A stretch of DNA of 34,129 nucleotides from a bacterium (GCA_030019025.1 JASEFR010000021.1:1-34129), one strand, 5' to 3'. Counted from the first letter of the stretch, positions 5,662 to 15,851 are shown. Made by a program: numbers and translations. Notes: generated from the sequence alone by a model not told the origin.

Positions 5662-6099
5662 ATGCCCCCGAAAAAGAAAGAGGCTGTTGCTCAGGTTAGA
5701 TTGCAGTTACCTGCGGGTCAGGCAACTCCAGCCCCGCCTGTAGGACCTGCTTTGGGACAACACGGCGTTAATTTGATGCAATTTGTTAAGGAGTTTAATG
5801 ACAGGACGAGAAATCTTCAAGGGCTCGTCGTCCCTGTTATAGTAACGGTTTATAAGGATAGGAGCTTTACCTTTGAAGTTAAAACTCCATTAGCATCAGA
5901 GCTTCTTAAAAAGGCTGCAGGAATTGTTAAGGGGTCGGGTGAACCGAATAAAGTTAAAGTAGGAAAGGTCAAAAAGTCAGATGTTCGGAAGATTGCTGAA
6001 TTGAAGATGAAGGATTTAAACGCTAATGATATAGAGGCGGCTATGCGGATAATTGAAGGGACCGCTCGCAGTATGGGTATTGAGGTAGTGGAGGGTTAA
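5662..6099 (+). CDS. rplK: 50S ribosomal protein L11
   Basis: The 145-residue protein has the N-terminal [11 protein letters not shown] motif (25-35) of the thiostrepton/GTPase-centre domain and a C-terminal 23S rRNA-binding domain ending in [13 protein letters not shown]11 forms the base of the L12 stalk. A strong SD (AAAGGAGGA) precedes the ATG; spacing to nusG is 12 bp, leaving no room for a separate regulatory leader. The N-terminal extension MPPKKKEA is slightly longer than in E. coli. Confidence 0.98.
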   Translation: MPPKKKEAVAQVRLQLPAGQATPAPPVGPALGQHGVNLMQFVKEFNDRTRNLQGLVVPVIVTVYKDRSFTFEVKTPLASELLKKAAGIVKGSGEPNKVKVGKVKKSDVRKIAELKMKDLNANDIEAAMRIIEGTARSMGIEVVEG

Positions 6100-6101
6100 A
6101 A

Positions 6102-6812
6102 ATGGCTAAACATGGTAAGAGATACATGGCCTTGCTGGAAAAAGTCGAAAAGGGTAAAGAATACCCGTTAGACGAGGCTATTAAAAAGGTTAAGGAACTG
6201 GCGAGTGCAAAATTTGACGAAACTGTCGAGGTTGCTGTACTGCTTGGTGTAGATCCCCGGAAAGCTGATCAGATGGTTAGAGGATCAGCGGTGTTGCCAA
6301 AAGGTCTCGGTAAGAGTGTCAGAGTTGCTGTTATAACTAAGGGCGAAGAGGAAAAGGAGGCTCTCGAAGCGGGTGCCGATTATGTTGGGTATCAGGATTT
6401 AATAGAAAAAATAAAAAATGGATGGCTTGAATTTGATGCATTAGTTGCCACACCTGATGTTATGCCTGAGCTTGCAAAACTTGGAAAAATACTTGGTCCG
6501 CGGGGATTAATGCCTTCACCTAAGACCGGTACAGTGACAAAAGAAGTAGGGCGTATTGTTAAAGAACTGAAGATGGGTAGAGTTGAGTTTAAAGTGGATA
6601 AGACGGGAAATATCCATGTTCCAGTGGGTAAGGTTTCTTTTCCTGAAGAAGCACTTAAAGAGAATATTCTTGCATTTTTCCATGAACTGATAAATGCTAA
6701 GCCTAAAACTGCGAAAGGTACCTATATTAAACAGGCTTATCTGAGTACAACAATGGGTCCAAGTATTAAGCTGGATCTTAATAGTATTTATTCGCAACTG
6801 GAGAGGGCGTAA
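6102..6812 (+). CDS. rplA: 50S ribosomal protein L1
   Basis: The 236-residue protein has the family motifs [18 protein letters not shown] (60-77) and [14 protein letters not shown] (131-144). L1 forms the mobile stalk at the E site and in many bacteria represses its own operon by binding the rplK leader. Here no obvious L1-binding leader is visible before rplK. It follows rplK after 2 bp with a GGAGGG SD inside that gene. Confidence 0.98.
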   Translation: MAKHGKRYMALLEKVEKGKEYPLDEAIKKVKELASAKFDETVEVAVLLGVDPRKADQMVRGSAVLPKGLGKSVRVAVITKGEEEKEALEAGADYVGYQDLIEKIKNGWLEFDALVATPDVMPELAKLGKILGPRGLMPSPKTGTVTKEVGRIVKELKMGRVEFKVDKTGNIHVPVGKVSFPEEALKENILAFFHELINAKPKTAKGTYIKQAYLSTTMGPSIKLDLNSIYSQLERA

Positions 6813-6813
6813 T

Positions 6814-7344
6814 ATGGTTAAAGTTAGACAAGAAAAGATTGAGAAAGTAAGGGAATTAAAGGAAAAGCTTGATAGTGCAAAAGCTTTCTACCTTTGCAAT
6901 TACACCGGATTGACGGTTGCCGAAATCACCGAATTAAGGAGAAGACTTAGAGAAAAGGGAGCAATTCTCAAGGTTGTTAAAAATACAACCCTATATTTTG
7001 CGCTTAAGGAGAAAAACCTTGAGGACGTGGAAAAGTTTATTCCGGGGCCTACAGCGGTTTTGTTCGCAATGGAAGATGAGATTGAACCTCTCAAAGCTGC
7101 TTTTGACTATTCTAAAGAAATTTCAAAATTTTCTTTCAAGGCCGGATGGCTGGATGGTAAGATTTTCGGTCCCGAGGAAATTAACATTATTGCCAAATTA
7201 CCTACGAAGAAAGAGCTTCAAGCTCAGGTTGTAGGTGCGCTTAATGCGCCTATATTTAAACTTGTTTATTCTTTGAACTGGCCTATACAGGCCTTAGTTT
7301 TTGCACTTGAGCAGATTAGAAAACAAAAAGAGGAGGTTAAGTAA
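6814..7344 (+). CDS. rplJ: 50S ribosomal protein L10
   Basis: The 176-residue protein has the N-terminal rRNA-binding domain ([22 protein letters not shown]-type helix, GPTAVLF near residue 80) and a C-terminal helix that anchors L12 dimers. It starts one base after rplA ends, so the classical L10-binding leader of E. coli is absent from the rplA-rplJ junction. rplL follows with its SD inside the L10 C-terminal codons. Confidence 0.98.
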   Translation: MVKVRQEKIEKVRELKEKLDSAKAFYLCNYTGLTVAEITELRRRLREKGAILKVVKNTTLYFALKEKNLEDVEKFIPGPTAVLFAMEDEIEPLKAAFDYSKEISKFSFKAGWLDGKIFGPEEINIIAKLPTKKELQAQVVGALNAPIFKLVYSLNWPIQALVFALEQIRKQKEEVK

Positions 7345-7345
7345 A

Positions 7346-7732
7346 ATGGCTGAAAAAAAGAGTGTTGCTGAAATAGTGGAAATGATTGAGTCTTTATCCG
7401 TGCTGGAACTCTCCCAACTGGTGAAGGAACTGGAGAATAAATTCGGCGTTTCCGCTGCTATGCCGGTTATGGCTGGACCTGTTGCTGCCGGTTCCGCACC
7501 TGCCGCTGCGGTAGAAGAAAAGACTGAGTTTGACGTTATTCTTGTTGATGCTGGTCAGGATAGGATCAATGTGTTGAAAGAAGTGAGAGCATTAACTGGA
7601 CTTGGTTTGAAAGAGGCAAAGGATTTTGTCGATAACTTGCCTAAGCCTCTTAAGGAAGGAGTTTCTAAGGAAGAGGCCGAGAAGATTAAACAGCAGTTTG
7701 AAAAATTGGGTGCCAAAGTAGAGATTAAATAA
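7346..7732 (+). CDS. rplL: 50S ribosomal protein L7/L12
   Basis: The 128-residue stalk protein has an N-terminal dimerisation helix pair, an Ala/Pro/Gly hinge (about 38-56) and the C-terminal factor-binding domain with GLGLKEAK (86-93). It recruits EF-G, EF-Tu and IF2. The start at 7346 is chosen because AGGAGG (7331-7336) lies at the right distance and [17 protein letters not shown] is the family N-terminus; the frame is open 15 codons further but those codons overlap rplJ. Confidence 0.98.
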   Translation: MAEKKSVAEIVEMIESLSVLELSQLVKELENKFGVSAAMPVMAGPVAAGSAPAAAVEEKTEFDVILVDAGQDRINVLKEVRALTGLGLKEAKDFVDNLPKPLKEGVSKEEAEKIKQQFEKLGAKVEIK

Positions 7733-7775
7733 CTACTCCCACGAGCATACCTTGTCTACAATCAATCTTTTGGGT

Positions 7776-7804
7776 GTTAAATGGGGCTGTATGCCCCATT
7801 TAGC
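7776..7804 (+). terminator. Attenuator- or processing-type hairpin between rplL and rpoB
   Basis: A 12-bp stem (arms 7776-7787 and 7793-7804, one G-T pair, core AAATGGGGC/GCCCCATTT) closes a TGTAT loop. It is followed by AGCTATTTTGG, not a continuous T tract, so it is not a textbook intrinsic terminator. Its site matches that of the E. coli rplL-rpoB attenuator/RNase III region, where beta and beta' output is reduced relative to L7/L12; the same role here is inferred. Confidence 0.6.
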
Positions 7805-7835
7805 TATTTTGGAAGAAATTGATAGGAGGTGAATT

Positions 7836-10800
7836 TTGTCTAATATGGACAAAATTATAAGGATTGGATATAAGCCAGAAAAATACCCAATGCCAGATCT
7901 TCTTTTCATTCAGCTGGACTCCTTCAGAAAACTTTTATCTGAAGGAGTTCCAAAGGAAGAGCGGCCATTTGGTAGTTTAGAATATATATTCAGAGAATTC
8001 TTTCCCGTTACCGACAAAAATGGAATTTATAGACTTGAGTATGTCGATTACTCTGTAGGCACTCCACGCCTTACGCCCGAGGAGTGTAAGGAGAAAAATT
8101 TAACTTATTCTGTTCCTCTTAAGGCAGTCTTCAGACTCTCCAAAAAGAATCCTGAAACGAAGGAATTCGAAGAGAGCGTAACTCAAGAAGTCTATATGGG
8201 TGAAATACCATACATGACGAGCCGCGGCACTTTCGTCATTAATGGTGTGGAAAGGGTTCTTGTAAGCCAGATACACAGAGCACCAGGAGTTTATTTTGAA
8301 GGTCCTGAAGTGGAAGGTGAATCTTTGCCCTGTAAAGCCCTGCTTGTTCCCTACAGGGGACCATGGGTCGAGTTTATTATTGATGGTAACAAGAATCTCA
8401 CTGTGACTGTTTCTAAGAGAAGGAAGATTCCCTTCACAAGGCTCATTAGAGCACTTACTGGATTGCCCTTTGTTGAAATTTTCAAAATGTTTCTTAAGAC
8501 TGAAAAACTTGATGTAGACGAAATAACCGAACCTGAAAGGTATGTTCTTGCAAAGGATATTGTGGATACAGCTACTGGTGAGGTTCTCTTTGAGGCCCTT
8601 GAACTTTTAAATTCCACAATTTTAAAGGAGCTAAAGGCAAGAAATGTTAGAAAGGTTGAAGTTTTTGATGTTGAAACATCAGAGGGCAGTGTTCTTTATA
8701 CCACTTACAGGCAGGACAGGTTAAAGAAAGAAGCGGATGCCATTGGTAACATTTACCGCACTTTAAAGTTTAGTCAGCCTCCAAGTGATTTGGAGGAGGC
8801 CAGGACTTTCATCAGGAACTTTTTCCTTGGTGAGGCCTATTTCTACATCGGAGAGGTCGGAAGATATAAGTTTAACCTGAGGCTTTATGGAGAACAGAAG
8901 AAGACTGAGCATGTTCTCACTATTGAAGATATTGTTGAAGTAGTGAGAAAGCTTATAGGATTGTATAAAGGTGAAATGGAACCCGACGACATTGACGACC
9001 TTGCTAATAGGAGGGTTCGGAGTGTTGGTGAGCTCCTTTATGAACAAATCAGAGAGGCTTTCGGAAGAAAACTGGTTAGAAACATTGCCGAAAAGATTCT
9101 TTCCATTAGTGATGAAGCGAGAATTGTTCCAAAGGTACTAATTGATCCAAAGGTGATTACCAGTTCGCTTATAAATTTCTTTATGCGCGATACCTTATCC
9201 CAGTTTCTCGATCAGACGAATCCCCTTTCTGAGCTTACTCATAAGAGACGTATATCCGCCTTTGGTAGGGGCGGTTTGACGAAAGAGACTGCAGGTTTTG
9301 AGGTGAGAGATGTTCATCCTTCTCATTATGGTAGACTATGCCCCATTGAAACGCCAGAAGGGCAAAATGTAGGATTGATTAATTCCCTTACGACTTATGC
9401 CAAGGTTGATGAATATGGATTTATTAAAACACCTTTGAGGGTTGTAGAAAATGGAAAAGTTACTGACAAGATTGTTGAACTTAGCAGAAATGAAGAAAGG
9501 GATGCATACATTGCATCGGCTGATGTGGAATATGACCCTGAAACTGGCTTGATCAAGGATAGCAAGGTTTGGGTAAGATATAAGGATGATTATGTTGAAG
9601 TAGAAAGAGAAAAAGTGAATTATATTGATGTTTCACCCCGTCAGGTGATTTCGCCTTCTGCTTCTCTTATTCCTTTCCTTGAGCATGATGATGCACTAAG
9701 GGCTTTGATGGGTTGTAACATGCAAAGGCAAGCAGTTCCTTTGCTTGATCCAGAACCTCCAATTGTAGGAACTGGAATGGAAGCTAAAGTTGCAAGAGAT
9801 TCAGGAACCCTTCTTGTTGCGAGAAATAGCGGAACGGTTGTGTACGTTGACTCTAAGAGAGTTCTTGTAAGGGTTTCAAAGAGAGGCAAAAAACTCTCCA
9901 AATTTGAAGACGAAATCGAAGAATACAACCTCATAAAGTTCCGAAGGTCTAATCAGAATACCCTCATAAATATGAGGCCTATTGTAAAGGTTGGCGACAA
10001 AATCAAGGCCGGTGACATCATTGCTGATGCTGCTGCTACCAAAAACGGAGAGCTTGCGCTTGGCAAGAACCTTCTTGTAGCCTTCCTCCCCTGGTATGGT
10101 TATAATTACGAAGATGCTATTGTTGTTTCTGAAAATGTCCTGAAGGAGGATGCTTTAACTTCCATACATATCCTTGAGTTTGAGGTTGAAGTGAGAGAAA
10201 CTACTCTCGGTCCAGAGGAGGTTACCAATCAGATTCCAGGAGTAATGGAAGAGGATTTAAGGAATCTTGACAATGACGGAATTATTCGCGTTGGTGTAGA
10301 GGTTAAACCAAGGGATATCCTGGTTGGTAAGGTTACACCAAAGGGTGAGGAAGAGGAACTCTCTCCAGAAAAGAAGCTTCTTCTCGCCGTTGTCGGATAT
10401 GATCAACCTGTTAAAGACACATCAAAGAGGGTACCCCCAGGTGTCTCAGGATACGTAGTCGACGTAGTCATTTTGACCAAAACGAAAAGTGATTCACTTT
10501 CGCTTAAAGTCATCAAGGAACGTAAGGATAAGGCATATAGAAGGGCAGAGGAGGAAAAAAGGCTGTTAAAAACAAGGCTTAGGGATTTCATCATAGAGGT
10601 TTTAGTTGATGAAGTGCTTGCTGACGATCTGAAGGCCAAGGATGGAACTGTTATTTTACCCAAAGGTACGCTGGTTACCAGAGAAATATTAGATGATCTC
10701 GTTTTAAACAAACGGATTGACCTTACCCGACTCAATTATGATTTGCCAGTTATAGCAGAAGAAAAGATTGAACGTATTAGAAATATGATTCAGGACTTTC

Positions 10801-11657
10801 ACAAGAGGGAGAAAGAAATTGACGAAAGATTGAATCAGACACTTCAGGAAATTGAAAGGGGAGATGAACTTCCGCCCGGGGTGAATCAGTTGATTAAGAT
10901 ATACGTAGCGCAAAAGAGGCGACTTCAGGTTGGAGATAAGATTACTGGAAGGCACGGAAATAAAGGTGTCGTTGCAAAGATAGCGCCTGTTGAAGATATG
11001 CCATTTTTAGAGGACGGAACACCCGTTGACCTGGTTTTGAGCCCCCTTGGGGTTCCATCCCGTATGAATGTGGGTCAGATTCTTGAAACGATACTGGGTT
11101 GGGCAGGTAAGAAGAAGGGTGTTTACTACGCTTGTCCCGCTTTTGAAGGCATGACTGTGGAAGAGATTCAGAAAGAAATGGAAGAAGCAGGGCTGACATA
11201 TCCTGGCAAGGTAAGATTAAGAGACGGAAGGACGGGAGAATATTTCGAATACCCGGTGACGGTAGGCTACATGTATATAATAAAACTAATTCACATGGTG
11301 GAAGACAAGATCCATGCAAGAGCAATTGGTCCCTATTCTTCAATTACCCAGCAACCTGTGGGTGGTAAATCCCACTTTGGTGGACAGAGATTCGGGGAGA
11401 TGGAGGTTTGGGCTCTTGAAGCACACGGTGCAGCTTACACCTTACAGGAAATGTTGACTATAAAGTCGGATGATATTGAAAGTCGAAATAAACTGTATAA
11501 GGAATTACAACTGGGTAAAAGGCCAAAAGAGCCAGGTCTTCCTGCATCTTTCAAGGTTCTTGTCAATCACCTTAGAGGTCTTTGCCTTGATGTTGAATTA
11601 AAAACCGCTGAGGAAAAAGATAAACATTTTCTAAAACCAAACTTTAAGTCGGAGTAG
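7836..11657 (+). CDS. rpoB: DNA-directed RNA polymerase subunit beta
   Basis: The 1273-residue protein spans all beta domains. The rifampicin region is at 454-481 (LSQFLDQTNPLSELTHKRR), followed by CPIETPEGQNVGL. Acidic E759-D760 lie in YGYNYEDAIVV, and K1035 and K1043 lie in GDKITGRHGNKG, equivalent to the active-site lysines 1065/1073 of E. coli. The start is TTG 7836, since AGGAGGTG (7824-7831) is properly spaced for it and too far from the ATG at 7845. In the rifampicin region F476 and R478 replace Leu533 and Pro535 of E. coli, while D459, H469 and S474 (516/526/531) are retained. It lies 103 bp after rplL and 3 bp before rpoC. Confidence 0.99.
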   Translation: MSNMDKIIRIGYKPEKYPMPDLLFIQLDSFRKLLSEGVPKEERPFGSLEYIFREFFPVTDKNGIYRLEYVDYSVGTPRLTPEECKEKNLTYSVPLKAVFRLSKKNPETKEFEESVTQEVYMGEIPYMTSRGTFVINGVERVLVSQIHRAPGVYFEGPEVEGESLPCKALLVPYRGPWVEFIIDGNKNLTVTVSKRRKIPFTRLIRALTGLPFVEIFKMFLKTEKLDVDEITEPERYVLAKDIVDTATGEVLFEALELLNSTILKELKARNVRKVEVFDVETSEGSVLYTTYRQDRLKKEADAIGNIYRTLKFSQPPSDLEEARTFIRNFFLGEAYFYIGEVGRYKFNLRLYGEQKKTEHVLTIEDIVEVVRKLIGLYKGEMEPDDIDDLANRRVRSVGELLYEQIREAFGRKLVRNIAEKILSISDEARIVPKVLIDPKVITSSLINFFMRDTLSQFLDQTNPLSELTHKRRISAFGRGGLTKETAGFEVRDVHPSHYGRLCPIETPEGQNVGLINSLTTYAKVDEYGFIKTPLRVVENGKVTDKIVELSRNEERDAYIASADVEYDPETGLIKDSKVWVRYKDDYVEVEREKVNYIDVSPRQVISPSASLIPFLEHDDALRALMGCNMQRQAVPLLDPEPPIVGTGMEAKVARDSGTLLVARNSGTVVYVDSKRVLVRVSKRGKKLSKFEDEIEEYNLIKFRRSNQNTLINMRPIVKVGDKIKAGDIIADAAATKNGELALGKNLLVAFLPWYGYNYEDAIVVSENVLKEDALTSIHILEFEVEVRETTLGPEEVTNQIPGVMEEDLRNLDNDGIIRVGVEVKPRDILVGKVTPKGEEEELSPEKKLLLAVVGYDQPVKDTSKRVPPGVSGYVVDVVILTKTKSDSLSLKVIKERKDKAYRRAEEEKRLLKTRLRDFIIEVLVDEVLADDLKAKDGTVILPKGTLVTREILDDLVLNKRIDLTRLNYDLPVIAEEKIERIRNMIQDFHKREKEIDERLNQTLQEIERGDELPPGVNQLIKIYVAQKRRLQVGDKITGRHGNKGVVAKIAPVEDMPFLEDGTPVDLVLSPLGVPSRMNVGQILETILGWAGKKKGVYYACPAFEGMTVEEIQKEMEEAGLTYPGKVRLRDGRTGEYFEYPVTVGYMYIIKLIHMVEDKIHARAIGPYSSITQQPVGGKSHFGGQRFGEMEVWALEAHGAAYTLQEMLTIKSDDIESRNKLYKELQLGKRPKEPGLPASFKVLVNHLRGLCLDVELKTAEEKDKHFLKPNFKSE

Positions 11658-11660
11658 ACT

Positions 11661-14600
11661 ATGGAAAAATTATTACCCAAAAATTTGTTGTCAATAAGGA
11701 TCAAAATAGCTTCGCCTGAGACCATAAGAAGTTGGTCTCACGGTGAAGTGACAAGCTCAGAGACTATAAACTATCGAACGCAGAAGCCCGAACCTGGTGG
11801 ACTTTTCTGTGAAAGAATTTTTGGTCCTGTGAAAGATTATGAATGTAGTTGCGGAAAATACAAGGGCAGGAAGTACAGGGGCGTAAAGTGTGACCGATGC
11901 GGCGTTGAGGTTACAGAGAAGAGGGTAAGAAGGGAAAGAATGGGACATATTGAGCTTGCAGTGCCAGTTGCACATATATGGTTCTATAAGGCGGTTCCAT
12001 CTCCTATTGGTATACTTCTCGATCTTAGTGTGAAGGACCTTGAAAGGGTTATTTATTACGATGCCTATATTGTGACGAAGGTTTCAGAAGACCTTGCGAG
12101 GGGTGGTGAATCGGGTGATGTAAAACTAAAAGTGGGACAGGTATTATCTGTTGCTGAGTACGAAGAATATAAGAAGGAGTATGGTAACCAGTTTGAAGCG
12201 GAAATGGGAGCCCCAGGAATAAAGAAGATTCTTGCCAGCATGAATCTTGAAGACCTCAGAAATGAGCTTAGAGTTAGAATTAAGAAAGAACAGTCGCCAA
12301 TCAAAAGAGCCAAGTTCCTCAAGAAATATAGGATCGTTCAAGCACTTTTGAATTCTAAAACTCGCCCCGAATGGATGATTCTGGAAGTACTTCCTGTAAT
12401 TCCACCGGATCTGAGACCGATTGTATTCCTTGAGAACGGCCAGATTGCTACTACTGAAATTAACCAGCTCTATAGGCGGGTTATAATGAGAAATAACAGG
12501 TTAAAACAGCTGATGGAGCAAGGGGCACCTGAGATTATTATCAACAATGAAAAGCGTAACCTTCAGGAAGCTGTTGAAGCTTTGTCAGATAATTCTAAGA
12601 GAAGAAGGCCGGTTATTTCACCCAAGGGCGGAAGAAAGCTAAAATCTATCTCCGATGTCCTCAGGGGCAAAAAGGGTGTTTTAAGAAGGAATCTCTTAGG
12701 TAAGAGAGTAGACTATTCCGGCCGTTCAGTGATTGTGGTGGCACCGGAACTAAAAATGAATCAGGTTGCACTGCCAAAAGAAATGGCTCTTGAACTATTC
12801 CGTCCGATGGTAGAGCATAAACTCAATGAATCGGGCCTTGCAAGTAGCATAAGAGAAGCTGAGGCTAAACTGAGGCAGAGAGACCCGGCAATCTGGGAAA
12901 TGCTTGAAAAGATAGTCAAAGATCATCCGGTACTTCTTAATAGGGCTCCAACGCTACATAGACCTTCGATTCAAGCTTTTGAGCCGGTTCTATGGGAGAA
13001 CAAGGCCATTGGACTTCATCCTCTCGTTTGCCCTGCTTACAATGCCGACTTTGACGGTGATACGATGGCAGTTTACGTACCTATTTCCTATGAGGCTCAG
13101 TTGGAAAGTTATGGAATCCTTCTTTCAATATATAACATCTTATCGCCTGCCCACGGTGGACCATTAGCCGCACCTACCCGTGACATAGTGCTGGGCTTGA
13201 ATTATCTTACAAGGATCCTGCCAAACGATAAGGGTGAAGGGAAAATCTTTTCTTCTCCCGAAGAGGCGCTTTTAGCCTACGAGAATGGTTATGTAGGACT
13301 TAGAGCAAAAATAAAGGTGAAGATAAAGAATGAAATCATTGAAACTACCGTTGGGCGGATAATTTTCAATGATGCTCTGCCAGAAGAATTGAGGTTTATA
13401 AACGAGGAAATACGGAAGGGTCAGCTTTCCAACTTGGTTTACAATGCACATAAGAATTTTGGACCTGCAAGAACGGCTGAGCTTCTTGATGCCCTAAAAG
13501 ATCTTGGCTTTAAATATTCAACGATAGCTGGCATAACATTTGGTATGGATGATATGGTTATTCCCGAGAAGAAGAAAGAAATCATCCAAAGGGCTCGGGA
13601 AGAGGTGGAGAAGATCTTGAAGGCTTACGAAAAGAGGACAATTTCTGAAAAGGAGAAACAGCTCCTGGTTCAGTCCATATGGACTCGTGCTACGGAAGAA
13701 GTCAAGAGAGAAATGTTAAAGGTTATGGAGAAGGATAAATACGGATTTAATCCCATTTACATGATGCTTAAGTCGGGTGCAAGGGGTAACGAAGACCAGG
13801 TAAAACAGCTTGCTGGAATGCGTGGACTCATGGCAAAACTCGGCAAGGTAAAAACGCAAATTAACCAGCTTCTTGAAGTGCCGATCATTTCAAATAATAA
13901 GGAAGGATTTAAAGTCCTTGAATACTTCATTTCTACGCACGGATCAAGGAAAGGGCTTGTAGATACTGCTTTGAAGACATCACTTTCTGGCTATTATACA
14001 AGGAGATTGGTAAATGTTGCTCACCATATAGTGGTAACGGAGGAAGACTGTGGTACACTCACGGGAAGAAAGGTAACCGCTTTGTTGGATGAAAAGAATC
14101 AACCACTTATTACCCTTGCTGAAAGAATAGTGGGACGCGTGGCACTGGAAGATATTTATCACCCTATAACCGGTGAGATTATTGTTGAAGAAGGTCAAGA
14201 GATTGATGAAGAAGCGGCAAAGAGAATCGAAGAAAGTGGAATCACTGAAGTATTGGTCAGATCCGTTTTAACCTGTAAAGCAAAGAAAGGTGTTTGTGCA
14301 AAATGCTATGGTAGGAATCATGCCACCGGGCGCCTTGTGGAAGTTGGTGAAGCGGTTGGTGTAATGGCAGCGCAGTCACTGGGAGAACCGAGTACTCAGC
14401 TTACTTTGAGAACATTCCATACGGGTGGTGCTGGAGAAAGAACTACAGGCGCGTCATATCACGAGGCTCCTTTTGATGGAGTCGTAGAGTTTGTGAACTT
14501 AAAAGTGGTGAGCAACCCGAGAGCAGGGATGATAAATGCAGGCAAAAGAGCTCGGATCATACTTAGAACTACAGATGGTAAGCTGGAAAGAAAATTTGAA

Positions 14601-15782
14601 GTACCTTATGGATCAAGGGTTTACGTTGAGGACGGCCAGAAGGTACAGAAGGGTCAGCTTCTCTGTGAGTGGGATCCATACAGATATCTAATTCTCGCAA
14701 CGCAAAAAGGCAAAGTTGTTTATGTTGATCTGGTACCTGGTAAGACCTTAGTTACCGACGCTGAGGAGGAAAAAATTGTAAAATTTGATAGAAGATCTAC
14801 CCTTTATCCAAGGATACATATTGTTGACCCTGAGTCTGGTGAATTGTTAGAAGAGATATTGCTCTCCAACGGGGCAATTTTATCTGCAGATATCAGTGAA
14901 GGTGACATTGTAGAGCCGGGAGATATACTTGCCAGGTTGCCAATTAAAGACGTTCTGGCATTGGGTACAAGGGATATCACCGTAGGATTCCAGGCCATCG
15001 AGTACTGGCTTGAACTTTTCACCGAATCAATTCTTGATATTTATGCCTATGGAGGTAGCAGATTTAAGCATGCTATTCTATCTGAGATTAGTGGAAGGGT
15101 CAGCATTGAAAAAGGAGATAAGGGGAAATATATTATTAGAGTCACCAGTGATTCTGGAGAGGTAAGAGAGTACCCGTTATTTGGCCAGTATCTAACGGTA
15201 GCAGAAGGTGATTGGGTTGAAGCAGGTGAACAGCTTACTGGTGGAAGAATCAATCCTAAGGACATATTAAGAATTAGGGGTATTGATAAGGCGCAGGAAT
15301 TCCTCTTGGATAACATATTGCGGAGTTACGCTGCTTCTGACGTCAAGATCAAAGATGTACATGTTGAAATCTTTGTAAGGCAAATGGGAAGAAAAGTACT
15401 GATTAAAGATGCTGGTGATACAAAGAATCTTGTGGAAGGTGACCTTGTGGATATAAGCGTAGTGGAGGAAGAAAACAAAGAAGTCCGTGAGAAAGGAGGA
15501 AAACCCGCGACATATGAATTCCAGTTGCTTGGAATAAAGAAGGCTGCTCTGGCCTCTGAAAGCTTCCTTTCCGCTGCGTCATTCATTGAGACTACCAAAG
15601 TTCTTACAGAAGCTGCGATAGCGGGTAAGGAAGATAGACTTGAGGGGCTTATAGAAAATGTAATTATTGGAAATTTGATCCCAGCAGGGACTGGAGCAAG
15701 GAAGTACAGGAATCTTGTAGTGGAAGAAGAGGAGCTCCTTAAAGAAGAGGAGGAAGAACTTTCAGAACGCGAAGAGGAATAG
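11661..15782 (+). CDS. rpoC: DNA-directed RNA polymerase subunit beta'
   Basis: The 1373-residue catalytic subunit has the N-terminal zinc ribbon C62/C64/C77/C80, the Mg2+ triad D463-D465-D467 in NADFDGD, the second zinc site C797/C872/C879/C882, and a bridge/trigger-loop region ending EPSTQLTLRTFHTGG. It has no large lineage insertion comparable to the E. coli trigger-loop insert, and the tail is glutamate-rich. The triad is followed by T468 and Y472 where almost all bacteria have Gln and His (DGDQMAVH), and S911 replaces the usual Gly of EPGTQLT. A GGAG SD overlaps the end of rpoB. Confidence 0.99.
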   Translation: MEKLLPKNLLSIRIKIASPETIRSWSHGEVTSSETINYRTQKPEPGGLFCERIFGPVKDYECSCGKYKGRKYRGVKCDRCGVEVTEKRVRRERMGHIELAVPVAHIWFYKAVPSPIGILLDLSVKDLERVIYYDAYIVTKVSEDLARGGESGDVKLKVGQVLSVAEYEEYKKEYGNQFEAEMGAPGIKKILASMNLEDLRNELRVRIKKEQSPIKRAKFLKKYRIVQALLNSKTRPEWMILEVLPVIPPDLRPIVFLENGQIATTEINQLYRRVIMRNNRLKQLMEQGAPEIIINNEKRNLQEAVEALSDNSKRRRPVISPKGGRKLKSISDVLRGKKGVLRRNLLGKRVDYSGRSVIVVAPELKMNQVALPKEMALELFRPMVEHKLNESGLASSIREAEAKLRQRDPAIWEMLEKIVKDHPVLLNRAPTLHRPSIQAFEPVLWENKAIGLHPLVCPAYNADFDGDTMAVYVPISYEAQLESYGILLSIYNILSPAHGGPLAAPTRDIVLGLNYLTRILPNDKGEGKIFSSPEEALLAYENGYVGLRAKIKVKIKNEIIETTVGRIIFNDALPEELRFINEEIRKGQLSNLVYNAHKNFGPARTAELLDALKDLGFKYSTIAGITFGMDDMVIPEKKKEIIQRAREEVEKILKAYEKRTISEKEKQLLVQSIWTRATEEVKREMLKVMEKDKYGFNPIYMMLKSGARGNEDQVKQLAGMRGLMAKLGKVKTQINQLLEVPIISNNKEGFKVLEYFISTHGSRKGLVDTALKTSLSGYYTRRLVNVAHHIVVTEEDCGTLTGRKVTALLDEKNQPLITLAERIVGRVALEDIYHPITGEIIVEEGQEIDEEAAKRIEESGITEVLVRSVLTCKAKKGVCAKCYGRNHATGRLVEVGEAVGVMAAQSLGEPSTQLTLRTFHTGGAGERTTGASYHEAPFDGVVEFVNLKVVSNPRAGMINAGKRARIILRTTDGKLERKFEVPYGSRVYVEDGQKVQKGQLLCEWDPYRYLILATQKGKVVYVDLVPGKTLVTDAEEEKIVKFDRRSTLYPRIHIVDPESGELLEEILLSNGAILSADISEGDIVEPGDILARLPIKDVLALGTRDITVGFQAIEYWLELFTESILDIYAYGGSRFKHAILSEISGRVSIEKGDKGKYIIRVTSDSGEVREYPLFGQYLTVAEGDWVEAGEQLTGGRINPKDILRIRGIDKAQEFLLDNILRSYAASDVKIKDVHVEIFVRQMGRKVLIKDAGDTKNLVEGDLVDISVVEEENKEVREKGGKPATYEFQLLGIKKAALASESFLSAASFIETTKVLTEAAIAGKEDRLEGLIENVIIGNLIPAGTGARKYRNLVVEEEELLKEEEEELSEREEE

Positions 15783-15793
15783 CAAATTTAAAC

Positions 15794-15822
15794 TTGAACG
15801 TTTATTGATACTGCAGTAAAAT
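15794..15822 (+). promoter_or_regulatory. Promoter of the rpsL (str) operon
   Basis: TTGAAC (15794-15799), a 17-nt spacer and TAAAAT (15817-15822) lie in the 69-bp rpoC-rpsL gap. A perfect palindrome TACTGCAGTA (15809-15818) overlaps the -10 box and may be an operator. The predicted start lies near 15829, giving a leader of about 23 nt with a GGGGGA SD. Confidence 0.6.
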
Positions 15823-15851
15823 TAAACACTGTATTTAAAGGGGGAAGTATT

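Noticed and set aside
6810-6816. L10-type autoregulatory leader before rplJ
   Set aside because: rplA and rplJ are separated by one base, leaving no leader; any control must lie inside rplA.
7752-7782. Possible rpoB promoter TTGTCT ... TTAAAT
   Set aside because: The spacer is 19 nt with 4/6 matches in each box, and the -10 falls inside the hairpin stem; too weak beside the other promoters here.
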